Below, one piece after another: positions 1 to 5,652 of a DNA stretch of 7,250 nt. The stretch lies in the NCBI GenBank assembly GCA_937921525.1, contig CAKZUM010000067.1, positions 1 to 7,250 on the forward strand, in the 5' to 3' direction. A model generated the notes under the pieces. That model made no database searches, was not told where the DNA came from, and saw only the letters and a program-made list of their open reading frames with translations. This DNA is from an uncultured Saprospiraceae bacterium (GTDB lineage: Bacteria > Bacteroidota > Bacteroidia > Chitinophagales > Saprospiraceae). A program made the translations under genes and the position numbers. Position 1 is the first letter of the stretch. Each line of letters starts with the position of its first letter.

Positions 1-1356
1 GTTTATAAGAGTGTGGATAAGGGAAGTACTTGGAAAAGTATTACTACCAACCTACCAGAAAAAGGAACTTCTTACACCATTGCAGAAGATCATGTTGATA
101 AGAATTTATTATTCGTAGGAACAGAATATAGTTTATTTTTCTCTAACTCAGGCGGACAGCATTGGAAAAAATTAAGTGCAGGTTTACCAACAGTTGCCGT
201 AAGAGATATAGCGATACAGACAGAAAAAAATGATTTGGTATTAGCTACTTTTGGTAGAGGGTTTTATGTGCTAGATGATTATTCAATTTTAAGAAATACG
301 TCCAAAGAAACCTTATCAAAGGAAGCTCATATTTTTCCAATTTCAGATGCCTTAATTTTCGTGGAACGTACCCCGTTAGGTTTGCGAGGCAACTCTTTTC
401 AAGGAGATAATTATTATGCAGAAAAGAATCCGCCTGTGGGAGCGACCTTCACTTATTTTGTAAAAGAGAAATACAAATCTCTAAAAGAGCGTCGACAAGA
501 GAAAGAGAAAAAAGCAATCAAAGCAGGACAAGATGTAGCTTATCCTTCTTATGAAGAATTAGCGGCAGAACAAAATGAAATATCTCCTTATCTTTTATTT
601 ATTATCAGAGACATCAACGAAGAGGTGGTCAGAAAAATAAAAACAGGCTTGAAAAAGGGAATCAACCGTATTACCTGGGATGGTCGTATTGCCTACTTGG
701 GACCTGTTAGTTTAAAAGCACCTAGGGAAAATATTTTTGGTAATCCTCCAGAGACTAGTTTCTTAGCCATGCCCGGTTCTTATACGGTAAGTTTGTCGCA
801 AAGTATCAATGGCGAACTAACAGAATTGGTAGCACCAACTCCTTTTACACTTCGGTCATTGGGTGGTTCTTCTTTACCTGCGGACAATGCTAAGGAATTG
901 GCAGATTTTCATAAAGACTTGGCAGAGTTACAACGGCAGTTTATGGGAACGACCAGAAAATTAAGTGCTGTTGGCGATCAATTAAGACATATCAAAAAAG
1001 CAATCTACACGATGCCTGCACCAGTAGCCAATTTAGAAAAGGAAATGATGGGACTCGACCAAGAACTTAAAGATATTCGGACTGCCTTTTATGGAGATCG
1101 GCTGAAGAGTCGATTAGATCAACCAACCGTGGCTTCTTTATCTTCTAGAATCTGGGCTACTTATGCTGGGTTTGATTCTACTTCTGAACCTACTGCCACT
1201 GCACAAGAAGCTTATGCGATTGCTAAGAAAGATTTGCAACCACAGGTTCAAAGAGTACAAGCTTTAGTGAATCAATTGAAAGAATTGGAAGAGCAATTAG
1301 AAATGGCTGGTGCGCCTTATACGCCTGGGCGAGGGATTGATTGGCGGAAAAAATAG
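1..1356 (+). CDS. BNR/Asp-box beta-propeller (Vps10/sortilin-like) protein, C-terminal part
   Basis: The frame is open from the first base of the window, so the gene starts upstream; 451 residues are visible (numbered from the first codon). Residues 4-11 (SVDKGSTW) are a classical Asp-box and 48-55 (SNSGGQHW) a degenerate one, marking the last blades of a beta-propeller. The segment around 85-95 (GRGFYVLDDYS) follows the propeller in the large Bacteroidota proteins annotated as BNR-repeat glycosyl hydrolase or Vps10/sortilin-like. Residues about 195-285 resemble a FlgD-like Ig fold (GINRITWDGR), and about 295-435 is charged, probably helical or coiled coil. The end GRGIDWRK is also typical of these proteins. 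Family knowledge suggests an exported or periplasmic protein of roughly 1000 residues; an enzymatic activity is not shown by this part, and the glycosidase label often given is unproven. The gene is convergent with thrS. Family assignment is fairly sure, function is not. Confidence 0.85.
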   Translation, partial: VYKSVDKGSTWKSITTNLPEKGTSYTIAEDHVDKNLLFVGTEYSLFFSNSGGQHWKKLSAGLPTVAVRDIAIQTEKNDLVLATFGRGFYVLDDYSILRNTSKETLSKEAHIFPISDALIFVERTPLGLRGNSFQGDNYYAEKNPPVGATFTYFVKEKYKSLKERRQEKEKKAIKAGQDVAYPSYEELAAEQNEISPYLLFIIRDINEEVVRKIKTGLKKGINRITWDGRIAYLGPVSLKAPRENIFGNPPETSFLAMPGSYTVSLSQSINGELTELVAPTPFTLRSLGGSSLPADNAKELADFHKDLAELQRQFMGTTRKLSAVGDQLRHIKKAIYTMPAPVANLEKEMMGLDQELKDIRTAFYGDRLKSRLDQPTVASLSSRIWATYAGFDSTSEPTATAQEAYAIAKKDLQPQVQRVQALVNQLKELEEQLEMAGAPYTPGRGIDWRKK

Positions 1357-1376
1357 AGAGGTGATTACTATTTAAT

Positions 1377-1490
1377 ATTGGCTATCGCCAATGATAAAAT
1401 GAACGCAGAGGCGCAGAGATACAGAGTCAAATAAGCTCTGCATCTCTGCACCTCTGCGTTCAATTTATCTGCCTATTGGCGAATGCCAAT
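1377..1490. repeat. Nested 114-bp inverted repeat between convergent genes
   Basis: The core arms 1401-1426 and 1436-1461 are complementary at 24 of 26 positions around a 9-nt loop; the left core begins GAACGCAGAGGCGCAGAG. Outside the core, GATAAA (1393-1398) pairs with TTTATC (1464-1469). Each outer end is itself a small palindrome: ATTGGC-TATC-GCCAAT at 1377-1392 and ATTGGC-GAAT-GCCAAT at 1475-1490. The element can therefore fold as one long hairpin or as three hairpins. The GCAGAGGCGCAGAG type of repeat is, from memory, widespread between genes in Bacteroidota and some other phyla. Here it starts 21 nt after the stop of the BNR gene and could also end transcription, although there is no clear T-run. 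Confidence 0.85.
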
Positions 1491-1523
1491 AGAAGAAAGC
1501 CAGAAGTATGATTAAACTCTAGA

Positions 1524-1563
1524 TTCTTCAAAACTAACAACCTATTCAGATACTAAATAGGTT
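1524..1563 (-). terminator. Probable thrS transcription terminator
   Basis: A perfect 8-bp stem, AACCTATT (1539-1546) with AATAGGTT (1556-1563), and a 9-nt loop lie 10 nt past the thrS stop codon. Read on the minus strand, the stem is followed by a T-rich tail (GTTAGTTTTG). The stem is AT-rich and the T-run is interrupted, so it is a weak but well-placed intrinsic terminator. Confidence 0.5.
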
Positions 1564-1573
1564 ACTTAATCTA

Positions 1574-3496
1574 TTAAAGCAATTCATTAAAATAAGCCGC
1601 AAACTCCTCTACCGACATCATCCCCTTATCCCCATCTCCTTGCTTACGAACACCCACGCCATTAGCGGCAGCTTCCTTCTCGCCAACGATTAATAAGAAT
1701 GGAATTTTCTTTAACTCATTGTCTCTAATCTTACGACCAATACTTTCCGTTCGATCATCCACAATACCTCTAATATCGTGTTGTGCTAATTGAGTGACGA
1801 TTCCTTCTGCATACTCATTATAGGCATCACTAATCGGTAATACCACAAACTGATCTGGCGTTAGCCATAGTGGAAATTTACCAGCAGTATGTTCTATCAA
1901 AATACTCATGAAACGCTCTAACGAGCCAAATGGTGCTCGGTGAATCATGACTGGTCGATGCGGTTGGTTATCGGAACCAATATATTCTAACTCAAAACGT
2001 TCTGGCAAATTATAATCTACCTGAATCGTGCCTAACTGCCATTGACGACCTAAAGCATCCTTAATCATAAAGTCTAACTTTGGTCCATAGAATGCAGCCT
2101 CTCCTAATTCTGTTGTCGTTTCTAAGTTGACCTCTTTCGTTGCCTCTATAATGGCAGTCTCTGCATTTCGCCAGTTCTCGTCAGAACCAATATATTTTTC
2201 TGGATTATCTGGATCTCTTAGAGAAATTTGAGCGGTGAAATTTTCAAAGCCCATTTTTTGAAGCATCTCCGTTGTCAAATCCAATACATTCAAAAATTCA
2301 CTTTTCAACTGATCTTCTGTACAGAAAATATGCGCATCATCCTGTGTGAACCCTCTTACTCTAGAAAGACCATGTAATTCGCCACTTTGCTCATATCTAT
2401 ACACCGTACCAAACTCTGCAATACGCAAAGGTAGTTCCTTATAGGAGTGTGGGCGATGTGCATAAATTTCGCAGTGATGCGGGCAATTCATTGGTTTTAA
2501 ATAAAATTCTTCATCCTCCTTTGGCGTCTTGATCGGTTGGAAACTATCCTCTCCATATTTCGCATAATGCCCCGAAGTAACATACAACTCCTTCTTTCCA
2601 ATATGTGGGGTCGTTACCAATTTATATCCTCGCTTTACTTGCTGTTCTTGCATGAATTTCATCAAACGCTCTCGAACGGCATTTCCCTTTGGTAACCAAA
2701 TAGGTAAGCCTGCACCTACTCGCTCAGAAAACATAAATAAATCCATTTCTGCCCCTAACTTTCTATGGTCTCTTTTCTTAGCCTCTTCGATCATATGTAG
2801 GTACTGCGTCAATTCCTTTTGTTTAGGAAATGAAATACCTCTTAATCGAGTCATTTGCTGTCGGCTTTCATCGCCTTGCCAAAATGCCCCTCCAATCTTT
2901 GTTAACTTAACCGCCTTGATCTTAGACGTATCCGCTAAATGTGGGCCTTTGCAAAGATCTACAAAATTGCCTTGCGTGTATAAAGTCAATGCCTCATCCT
3001 CCCCTCTCTTTTCGATCAACTCCAATTTATATTCATCTCCTTTTTCTTGGAAGAACTTGGTCGCATCCGCTTTAGAAATATCTTGTCGAACAAAGGCATT
3101 CTTTTCTCTAGCCAATTCCAACATCTTCTTTTCGATTGTAGAAAAATCTTCAGAAGATAACTTGCGATCTCCCAAATCTACATCATAGTAGAATCCATCT
3201 TCAATCGCTGGTCCTGTACCTAGCTTTACACCTGGATATAATGCTTCCAATGCTTCCGCCATTAAGTGTGCGGTAGAGTGCCAGAAGGTCATTTGACCAT
3301 CCTTGTCTTTCCAGGTTAATAATTGGACTCTTGAGTCTTTAGCAATTGCTCTATTGGCATCCCATACTTCGCCATCCACCTTAGCAGATAAAACATTTCT
3401 TGCTAAGCCTGAACTAATAGATTCTGCTACCTGCATTGCTGTAACTCCACTTTCATACTGGCGAACACTACCATCGGGGAGAGTGATATTTATCAT
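1574..3496 (-). CDS. thrS: Threonyl-tRNA synthetase
   Basis: A cytoplasmic class II aminoacyl-tRNA synthetase that activates threonine with ATP, charges tRNA-Thr and edits Ser-tRNA-Thr. It has 640 residues, against 642 in E. coli, and looks full length. Order: TGS domain (about 1-62); editing domain (about 65-225) with H73 and H77 in HSTAH and C182 and H186 in LCKGPH, the same positions as the E. coli editing residues; catalytic core (about 245-540) with the zinc ligands C338 (MNCPHH), H389 (DDAHIF) and H519 (MIHRAPFG), motif 2 arginine R367 (YRYEQSG) and motif 3 arginine R528 (GSLERF); anticodon-binding domain (about 545-640). No key residue is missing. The ATG at 3496 starts directly with the TGS domain (MINITLPDGS); AAGG sits about 8 nt upstream as a weak ribosome site. 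In many bacteria infC-rpmI-rplT follow thrS; here a convergent unrelated gene follows instead. Confidence 0.98.
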   Translation of the reverse strand: MINITLPDGSVRQYESGVTAMQVAESISSGLARNVLSAKVDGEVWDANRAIAKDSRVQLLTWKDKDGQMTFWHSTAHLMAEALEALYPGVKLGTGPAIEDGFYYDVDLGDRKLSSEDFSTIEKKMLELAREKNAFVRQDISKADATKFFQEKGDEYKLELIEKRGEDEALTLYTQGNFVDLCKGPHLADTSKIKAVKLTKIGGAFWQGDESRQQMTRLRGISFPKQKELTQYLHMIEEAKKRDHRKLGAEMDLFMFSERVGAGLPIWLPKGNAVRERLMKFMQEQQVKRGYKLVTTPHIGKKELYVTSGHYAKYGEDSFQPIKTPKEDEEFYLKPMNCPHHCEIYAHRPHSYKELPLRIAEFGTVYRYEQSGELHGLSRVRGFTQDDAHIFCTEDQLKSEFLNVLDLTTEMLQKMGFENFTAQISLRDPDNPEKYIGSDENWRNAETAIIEATKEVNLETTTELGEAAFYGPKLDFMIKDALGRQWQLGTIQVDYNLPERFELEYIGSDNQPHRPVMIHRAPFGSLERFMSILIEHTAGKFPLWLTPDQFVVLPISDAYNEYAEGIVTQLAQHDIRGIVDDRTESIGRKIRDNELKKIPFLLIVGEKEAAANGVGVRKQGDGDKGMMSVEEFAAYFNELL

Positions 3497-3603
3497 TATA
3501 TACCTTGTTAAATATGATGAACACTATTAAAGTAGAACTTACGAATAACTAATGAAGTTGTTTTAAAAGTAAACTTCAAGATGAAAAGTTCCTCAGAAAG
3601 GCG

Positions 3604-3611
3604 CAAAATTA
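3604..3611 (-). promoter_or_regulatory. Candidate thrS promoter (-7 element)
   Basis: Read on the minus strand this is TAATTTTG, an exact match to the Bacteroidota housekeeping -7 consensus TAnnTTTG, 107 nt upstream of the thrS start. No TTG is visible at the usual -33 distance, so it could be a chance match in AT-rich DNA. Confidence 0.3.
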
Positions 3612-3772
3612 GGCTTTTCTGGAGATAAATTACGTTCTTTAGTAAATTCGGTTTTACTGGAAAATTGATGGGTTAAATAGAAGATAGTACCGTTCTTAGC
3701 ATTGAGGGAAAAACTAGGGCGAGGTCAGAATAAGAGTACAACCAAGTCGTTCGCAATTTCTTGTGTAGTCAT

Positions 3773-3824
3773 AAACAAAAAGTTTTTTTTAGATTAAAAA
3801 TAAAATTAATAAAACTTTTTGTTT
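3773..3824. repeat. AT-rich 14-bp perfect inverted repeat upstream of cmk
   Basis: AAACAAAAAGTTTT (3773-3786) is perfectly complementary to AAAACTTTTTGTTT (3811-3824) across a 24-nt spacer made almost only of A and T. It ends 80 nt before the cmk ATG. It could be an operator, a leader hairpin, or a terminator-like structure containing T8 (3783-3790). Confidence 0.6.
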
Positions 3825-3904
3825 TTGTTATGTTTTCTGGTAATTATTCTTCTGCATTTTGTTTACTTTGTAATTCAATACAAAAACATATACTAGTTCA
3901 GAAC

Positions 3905-4594
3905 ATGAAATCGGAGACACCAAAGATTATTATTGCCATTGACGGACATTCTTCTTGTGGGAAAAGCACCTTAGCCAAAGAATTGAGTAAAGCCCTTCAA
4001 TATGCTTACATAGATACAGGTGCCATGTATCGAGCAGTAACCTTATATCTAATCCAAAATAAAATAGCCCTAGATGATAAGGAAGGTATTGAATTAGCTT
4101 TAAAGAATATAAAGATACACTTTGAAAATATTGACGGCCAAAACACTACTTTTTTAAACAATGAAAATGTAGAAACAGAAATCCGTAAAATGTACGTTTC
4201 TGAAATGGTAAGCCCTGTTGCTACTATTTCAACGATTAGAAGAGCAATGGTTTGGCAACAACAAATAATGAGCAAAGCGAAAGGAGTTATCTTGGATGGC
4301 AGAGATATTGGAACGGTCGTTTTCCCTGACGCAGAACTAAAATTGTTTGTAACAGCAGATATTGCCACTAGAGCACAAAGAAGATTTATAGAGTTAAAAG
4401 AAAAAGGAATTAAGGCTAACTTAGAAGAAGTTGCTGCGAATTTATCAGAAAGAGATCATATTGATTCCAACAGAGCAGATAGTCCCTTAAAACAAGCAGA
4501 AGACGCCGTTTTAATTGATAATTCTAACTTGAGTAGAGCAGAGCAGTTGGCGATGGTCTTGGCTTTAGTGGAGCTTCGTAAAGGGGATTGTTAA
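3905..4594 (+). CDS. cmk: Cytidylate kinase (CMP/dCMP kinase)
   Basis: Transfers the ATP gamma-phosphate to CMP or dCMP in the cytoplasm, feeding CDP/dCDP into RNA, DNA and phospholipid synthesis. With the ATG at 3905 it has 229 residues, the normal size. P-loop G14-T22 (GHSSCGKST) follows IIIAID; D38TGAMYR is the conserved CMP-kinase motif; GRDIGT (132-137) and FPDAELKLFV (140-149) come next; the LID and C-terminal nucleotide-binding part spans about 155-195 with ERDHIDSNRADSPL. All expected motifs are present. The open frame continues 48 codons upstream to an ATG at 3761, but that extension is a Phe/Lys/Leu-rich translation of an A/T tract holding an inverted repeat and matches nothing in the family, so I reject it. 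No Shine-Dalgarno is seen, as usual in Bacteroidota. The gene stands alone; no co-directional partner lies close by. Confidence 0.95.
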   Translation: MKSETPKIIIAIDGHSSCGKSTLAKELSKALQYAYIDTGAMYRAVTLYLIQNKIALDDKEGIELALKNIKIHFENIDGQNTTFLNNENVETEIRKMYVSEMVSPVATISTIRRAMVWQQQIMSKAKGVILDGRDIGTVVFPDAELKLFVTADIATRAQRRFIELKEKGIKANLEEVAANLSERDHIDSNRADSPLKQAEDAVLIDNSNLSRAEQLAMVLALVELRKGDC

Positions 4595-4595
4595 T

Positions 4596-4620
4596 CTGGA
4601 CGGTCGTTTCGCTGGACGGT
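4596..4620. repeat. Short direct repeat after cmk
   Basis: CTGGACGGT occurs at 4596-4604 and again at 4612-4620, a 16-bp period, starting 2 nt past the cmk stop codon. Only two units are present; no function can be read from it. Confidence 0.5.
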
Positions 4621-4654
4621 AGACGCTATGTGAAAAACTAGAATAAATACTAAC

Positions 4655-4681
4655 GTAGTGAATCAATCATTGACTGACTAC
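4655..4681. other. 27-bp imperfect palindrome
   Basis: GTAGT at 4655-4659 mirrors ACTAC at 4677-4681, and the centre TCAAT-C-ATTGA (4663-4673) is perfectly symmetric around C4668; four of the 13 base pairs mismatch. The symmetry is operator-like, but no gene starts beside it, so it may only be a weak hairpin in the cmk trailer. Confidence 0.35.
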
Positions 4682-4693
4682 TTACTATGTGAT

Positions 4694-4710
4694 ATAGCTC
4701 AGAAAGCTAT
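4694..4710. other. Small hairpin in the cmk trailer
   Basis: ATAGCT (4694-4699) pairs with AGCTAT (4705-4710) around a CAGAA loop. No T-run follows on the plus strand, so it is a poor terminator candidate. Confidence 0.3.
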
Positions 4711-4721
4711 TTAGACTTTAT

Positions 4722-4737
4722 ATAATACTAGTATTAT
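4722..4737. other. 16-bp perfect AT-rich palindrome
   Basis: ATAATACTAGTATTAT is exactly self-complementary with no spacer. It could be a protein-binding dyad or the stem of a weak terminator for cmk, 128 nt after its stop; the downstream plus strand is pyrimidine-rich (TCCTACTTTC). Confidence 0.45.
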
Positions 4738-4762
4738 TCCTACTTTCTGAACTTTTCCTATT

Positions 4763-4843
4763 TCGCTCCCCCTTGGGGGTTGGGGGTTTATAAGAGTAGG
4801 AAACCTTTTCTTGAAATTACCCCCAACCCCCAAGGGGGAGCGA
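4763..4843. repeat. 25-bp perfect inverted repeat with C5/G5 blocks
   Basis: Positions 4763-4787 and 4819-4843 are perfectly complementary over 25 bp, with a 31-nt spacer (4788-4818). Each arm carries CCCCCTTGGGGG followed by TTGGGGG, so each arm can also fold on itself through the C5/G5 pair. The arms are far richer in G+C than their surroundings. From memory, closely similar CTCCCCCTTGGGGGTTGGGGG repeats are scattered in many copies through Bacteroidota genomes, so this is probably one copy of a dispersed family. It lies between cmk (+) and a gene on the minus strand, and may block transcription in both directions. Confidence 0.9.
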
Positions 4844-4965
4844 TTTTCGGTTAACCTCAGTAGTCTAGTTATCTTTTGATTGTGCTATCAAATAATTCTG
4901 GCCAGTTAAAGTTAAGCTTCTTATTACTTAAACTTTAAGTCTCAACTAGCCTATAAATCCTAGTC

Positions 4966-5001
4966 AAAAATGGAAGTTACGGGCACGAAGCCCGAACTTC
5001 C
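4966..5001 (-). terminator. Intrinsic terminator of the small membrane-protein gene
   Basis: GGAAGTT (4972-4978) and CGGGC (4980-4984) pair with GCCCG (4990-4994) and AACTTCC (4995-5001), a 12-bp stem with one bulged A and the loop ACGAA. Read on the minus strand the stem is followed at once by ATTTTTGA (T5 at 4966-4970). It begins 1 nt past the stop codon of the minus-strand gene, which supports that gene being transcribed. Confidence 0.8.
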
Positions 5002-5002
5002 C

Positions 5003-5242
5003 CTATACAGAATTTGGAGAACTCAATTTGGAGGAAAACCACTCTGAAAACAGGAAAAAGCCTCCTGCTATTAACACTAACCACATAATCATCGAAGGCA
5101 TCGCTGCTTCTGATAATAATTCAGGGTTTACCCAATTAGGTTTAAACTTTGCAGTTGTTGTGCCATACACCGTCCATTCTCTCCAAGCAATTAACGCACC
5201 TGCAATCAGTAGAATAGTGATTTGAATTAGTGTTTTCCTCAT
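5003..5242 (-). CDS. Small two-helix membrane protein, unknown function
   Basis: 79 residues. Two hydrophobic segments (about 5-20, TLIQITILLIAGALIAW; about 49-66, ending LVLIAGGFFLFSEW) are joined by a polar loop of about 28 residues containing KFKPNWVNPELLSEAAMP, and the tail is short and polar. This predicts an inner-membrane protein with a helical hairpin; the loop side is uncertain. I do not recognise the family. An overlapping 65-residue frame exists on the plus strand, but the minus frame is preferred because of its clean membrane topology and the strong terminator directly after its stop. The ATG at 5242 has A/T-rich upstream sequence and no Shine-Dalgarno. It is convergent with cmk and divergent from the DUF3179 gene, so context says little about its role. 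Confidence 0.65.
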   Translation of the reverse strand: MRKTLIQITILLIAGALIAWREWTVYGTTTAKFKPNWVNPELLSEAAMPSMIMWLVLIAGGFFLFSEWFSSKLSSPNSV

Positions 5243-5279
5243 GATAAAATTTAATGTTTACAATATTATTGCATTCTCT

Positions 5280-5309
5280 CCAAAGCACTAGTAAATACGT
5301 AGTCTTTGG
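5280..5309. other. Hairpin upstream of the small membrane-protein gene
   Basis: CCAAAG (5280-5285) with CTTTGG (5304-5309) and ACTA (5287-5290) with TAGT (5300-5303) form a 10-bp stem with one bulged C and a 9-nt loop, 38 nt upstream of the ATG at 5242. It could be a regulatory dyad or leader structure. Apart from this, 5243-5403 shows nothing I can name. Confidence 0.35.
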
Positions 5310-5403
5310 GGTAATTTGGCTATTTTTTGGGATAATCTGGAGGCATTTTTTGCTGTAGCTGTAGTATCTTAACGGATAAATACTAATCCTTAGAATAAAA
5401 TAG

Positions 5404-5433
5404 TTATTAGTGTTTTAATTTATAATACCTTTG
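5404..5433 (+). promoter_or_regulatory. Candidate promoter of the DUF3179 lipoprotein gene
   Basis: TACCTTTG at 5426-5433 is an exact match to the Bacteroidota -7 element TAnnTTTG, and TTA at 5404-5406, one mismatch from the -33 TTG, lies exactly 19 nt upstream. Transcription would start near 5440, giving a leader of about 210 nt that contains the whole inverted repeat at 5481-5634. Confidence 0.45.
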
Positions 5434-5480
5434 AATTAAGAAGAGTCCTATTAATAAGCGATAAGTATCGCATTGAATAC

Positions 5481-5634
5481 TACACTACTGGACATTTTAA
5501 AGAGCAGAGAACCGAGAGCAGAGAATAGAGACAGATTCCGTTTAAAAAACAACGAAATTTCGTCGTTCTCTGATCGAAATGCGTCTCTATTCTCTCTTCT
5601 CTGCTCTCTGTTCTGAACAATGTCTAGTAGTGTG
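5481..5634. repeat. 154-bp inverted-repeat element (MITE-like) before the DUF3179 gene
   Basis: The outer arms 5483-5496 and 5619-5632 (CACTACTGGACATT in the left arm) match at 13 of 14 positions. They continue ungapped through 5497-5532 and 5583-5618 at about 28 of 36, ending in a perfect 13-bp inner stem AGAGAATAGAGAC (5520-5532 with 5583-5595). The 50-nt loop has its own near-palindrome. The left arm is strongly purine-rich. GCATT occurs on both sides (5470-5474 and 5636-5640) as a possible but not abutting target duplication. No transposase is encoded, so at most this is a non-autonomous element. It ends 18 nt before the ATG of the next gene. Confidence 0.8.
5548..5567. other. 20-bp palindrome in the loop of the repeat element
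   Basis: The sequence is self-complementary at 9 of 10 pairs, around the perfect centre ACGAAATTTCGT (5552-5563). It sits at the tip of the large inverted repeat, so the whole element can form a stem topped by a second stem. ATTTCG (5558-5563 region) also complements CGAAAT at 5575-5580, an alternative pairing. Confidence 0.55.
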
Positions 5635-5652
5635 AGCATTAATTATTAAAGT

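Larger units (their letters stand above)
3497..3904. other. Divergent intergenic region thrS/cmk
   Basis: This 408-bp gap separates the starts of thrS (-) and cmk (+) and should hold both promoters. I see no gene or tRNA in it. It contains one exact match to the Bacteroidota -7 element for thrS, two nested weak complementary pairs in the thrS leader (3535-3540 with 3586-3591; 3554-3559 with 3572-3577), a small hairpin AGTAAA/TTTACT (3641-3646 with 3653-3658), and an AT-rich 14-bp inverted repeat nearer cmk. No convincing cmk promoter was found: 3863-3870 (TTACTTTG) is one mismatch from TAnnTTTG but lacks an upstream TTG. Confidence 0.6.

Noticed and set aside
2652..3188. 178-codon open frame on the plus strand
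   Set aside because: It lies antisense within thrS, whose protein is fully conserved; its translation has no recognisable domain.
3303..3530. 75-codon open frame on the plus strand
   Set aside because: It is mostly antisense to the thrS TGS-domain region and runs into the leader; no support for coding.
3497..3760. tRNA or riboswitch (such as a T-box) in the thrS leader
   Set aside because: No cloverleaf, TTCGA-type loop or T-box motif is visible; the complementary pairs are short and weak.
3761..3904. 48-codon N-terminal extension of cmk from an ATG at 3761
   Set aside because: It would be a Phe/Lys-rich translation of an A/T tract with an inverted repeat; cytidylate kinases start just before the IIIAIDGHSS segment, and the ATG at 3905 gives the normal length.
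4006..4368. 120-codon open frame on the minus strand
   Set aside because: It is antisense to the conserved core of cmk and has Ser/Ile-rich composition typical of a shadow frame.
4763..4843. CRISPR-like repeat or phage attachment site
   Set aside because: There is only one inverted pair, no regularly spaced direct repeats, and no integrase or cas gene nearby.
5028..5225. 65-codon open frame on the plus strand
   Set aside because: It overlaps the minus-strand membrane-protein gene, which has clear hydrophobic helices and its own terminator.
5451..5639. 62-codon open frame on the minus strand
   Set aside because: It is a translation of the inverted-repeat element; the Arg/Glu/Ser-rich sequence comes from GA/CT-rich arms.
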